Of a DNA stretch of 64,000 nucleotides, positions 63,501-64,000 are shown in pieces; position 1 is the stretch's first letter; each line of letters starts with the position of its first letter. A program made the position numbers and the translations under genes. A model generated the notes under the pieces. The model did not search any database, was not told where the DNA came from, and saw only the letters and a program-made list of their open reading frames with translations. Origin of the DNA: Phoronis australis (Eukaryota > Phoronida > Phoronidae). The stretch spans positions 237,165 through 301,164 of the forward strand of contig NMRA01000128.1 in NCBI GenBank assembly GCA_002633005.1, given 5' to 3'.

Positions 63501-63965
63501 AAACTGTACAAACCTTGTTGAAACTTCCTTCCATTAAATATTGCTCCATGGAAACAGGGTGCTTGATGTAGATATTGTGGTGAATATCTTTAGTTGGCAA
63601 AAGCTCCAGTTCCTGTAACATACATAGACTAATCATTACGTAACCTCCACTAGAAAGGACTGACCATATCCAATGAAAATTTAACTTAACCTGTACAATG
63701 AAACTAGAATACATTTCTCTATGAGCATATGAAACACTGACCACAATGCTGGCATTAACTATATCTCAAGGTACATGAATGAAGTCTTGGTAAAATACAA
63801 GGCGACATATTTCCATCATGATTCACAGGAACAGGAAGTAATGTCTATGGTTAGTTCTGGATCCCACTTACTGTGTGAAACTCGGCCAATCTGTTCTGTG
63901 CCAAAAGACATAAGAGATTCAGTCCTAATAATTGGTACTTGTAGGCAGAATCGGGCAAATCATCT
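60417..63965 (-). CDS. PSMD8: 26S proteasome non-ATPase regulatory subunit 8 (PSMD8/Rpn12), 3' half
   Basis: Exons on the minus strand: 63965-63872, 63612-63514, 62112-62039, 61599-61488 and 60551-60417 (stop TAA 60419-60417). All GT/AG, phases consistent. The partial protein reads [87 protein letters not shown]...ARMLFF and [12 protein letters not shown]...[10 protein letters not shown]. This matches the CSN8/PSMD8/EIF3K-type PCI region and C-terminus of Rpn12 throughout. Rpn12 is a lid subunit of the 19S regulatory particle; its C-terminal helix helps lock the lid onto the base. The N-terminal exons lie beyond the right edge of the window. A near-identical copy of the last exon's end at 59887-59987 is an apparent assembly duplicate. 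Confidence 0.96.
60991..61273. mobile_element. MITE-like element with inverted termini (TTTTGGTTTAGACCA)
   Basis: Left end CAATTTTGGTTTAGACCATG; right end GAGGTCTAAATCAAAAG, its imperfect reverse complement. Internal blocks are shared with 40055-40610 and 44536-44816. An isolated terminus, AACTTTTGATTTAGACCCC, lies at 60838-60858. No coding capacity. It lies in the last intron of PSMD8. Confidence 0.65.
62690..62815 (-). mobile_element. tRNA-derived SINE
   Basis: On the minus strand, a Pol III A box TGGTGCAGTGGTA lies at 62800-62788 and a B box GGTTTGACTCC at 62757-62747, a spacing of about 30 bases, as in tRNAs and tRNA SINEs. The flanks do not form an acceptor stem, and the sequence continues as a non-tRNA body (ATCGTTATCTCACTAGTGAG). 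It lies in a PSMD8 intron. Confidence 0.7.
63251..63414. repeat. Long foldback palindrome, 164 bp
   Basis: The ends ATAGATTATTACATG (63251) and CATGTAATAATCTAT (to 63414) are exact reverse complements. The arms continue through CCGTTATCCCCCTTATCTAGAGCCC / GGGCTCTAGATAACGGGGGATAACG (split) and ATTTTGGAGAATT / AATTCTCCAAAAT to a short GGGGCTAATGCCCC centre. Such near-perfect foldbacks are typical of hairpin-type MITEs. It lies in a PSMD8 intron. Confidence 0.9.
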
Positions 63966-64000
63966 CTGCAAGTGAAGAATACATAAGTGGAACAAAAGTC

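Noticed and set aside
1-64000. CRISPR arrays, bacterial operons or rRNA genes
   Set aside because: None present; gene structure is eukaryotic throughout, and the only regular short-unit arrays are the mini- and microsatellites listed.

Overview
This is a eukaryotic genomic window. Genes are split by introns with GT/AG junctions, the noncoding DNA is AT-rich, and it carries metazoan transposon relics (Tx1/L1-type LINE, another LINE 3' end, Harbinger, tRNA-derived SINEs, MITE-like elements). The gene content (BTBD9, PSMD8, a sphingolipid delta-4 desaturase exon, a secreted LRR protein) points to an animal. An invertebrate deuterostome such as a lancelet or hemichordate is my guess, but the sequence does not prove it. 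Single N bases lie at 24029, 50571, 59988 and 63153. At least two of them are flanked by near-identical direct copies, so they look like assembly joins.

Layout. (1) 1-185 +: Harbinger transposase fragment. (2) 954-13575 -: a 13-exon S9-family serine peptidase of about 683 aa with a complete Ser507/Asp589/His621 triad. (3) 13.6-20.3 kb: no convincing gene; diverged repeats with CTCF-like motifs, a 26-bp minisatellite and palindromic repeats. (4) 21.4-22.0 kb: LINE 3' relic. (5) 26951-27094 +: an orphan terminal exon of a sphingolipid delta-4 desaturase (DEGS), whose main exon is absent. (6) 29.8-30.9 kb -: internally deleted Tx1-like LINE. (7) 33780-44158 +: complete BTBD9 coding region, 11 exons, 618 aa. 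(8) 46051-52321 -: the most unusual locus, five exons whose splice phases join a seven-transmembrane receptor to a TGF-beta-receptor-like pseudokinase and a long tail (about 1136 aa). (9) 55690-58374 +: a two-exon secreted LRR protein (512 aa) with a CRE and TATA promoter, head-to-head with the 7TM-pseudokinase gene. (10) 60417-63965 -: the 3' half of PSMD8, continuing beyond the right edge.

The genes do not form a pathway. BTBD9 (BTB adaptor) and PSMD8 (26S proteasome lid) both belong broadly to ubiquitin-proteasome biology, but this looks like chance linkage. The secreted LRR protein and the divergent 7TM-pseudokinase gene are the only pair where a functional relation is worth considering, and that is speculation.

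Exon boundaries were read by eye from GT/AG signals, phase continuity and family conservation. No searches were run.
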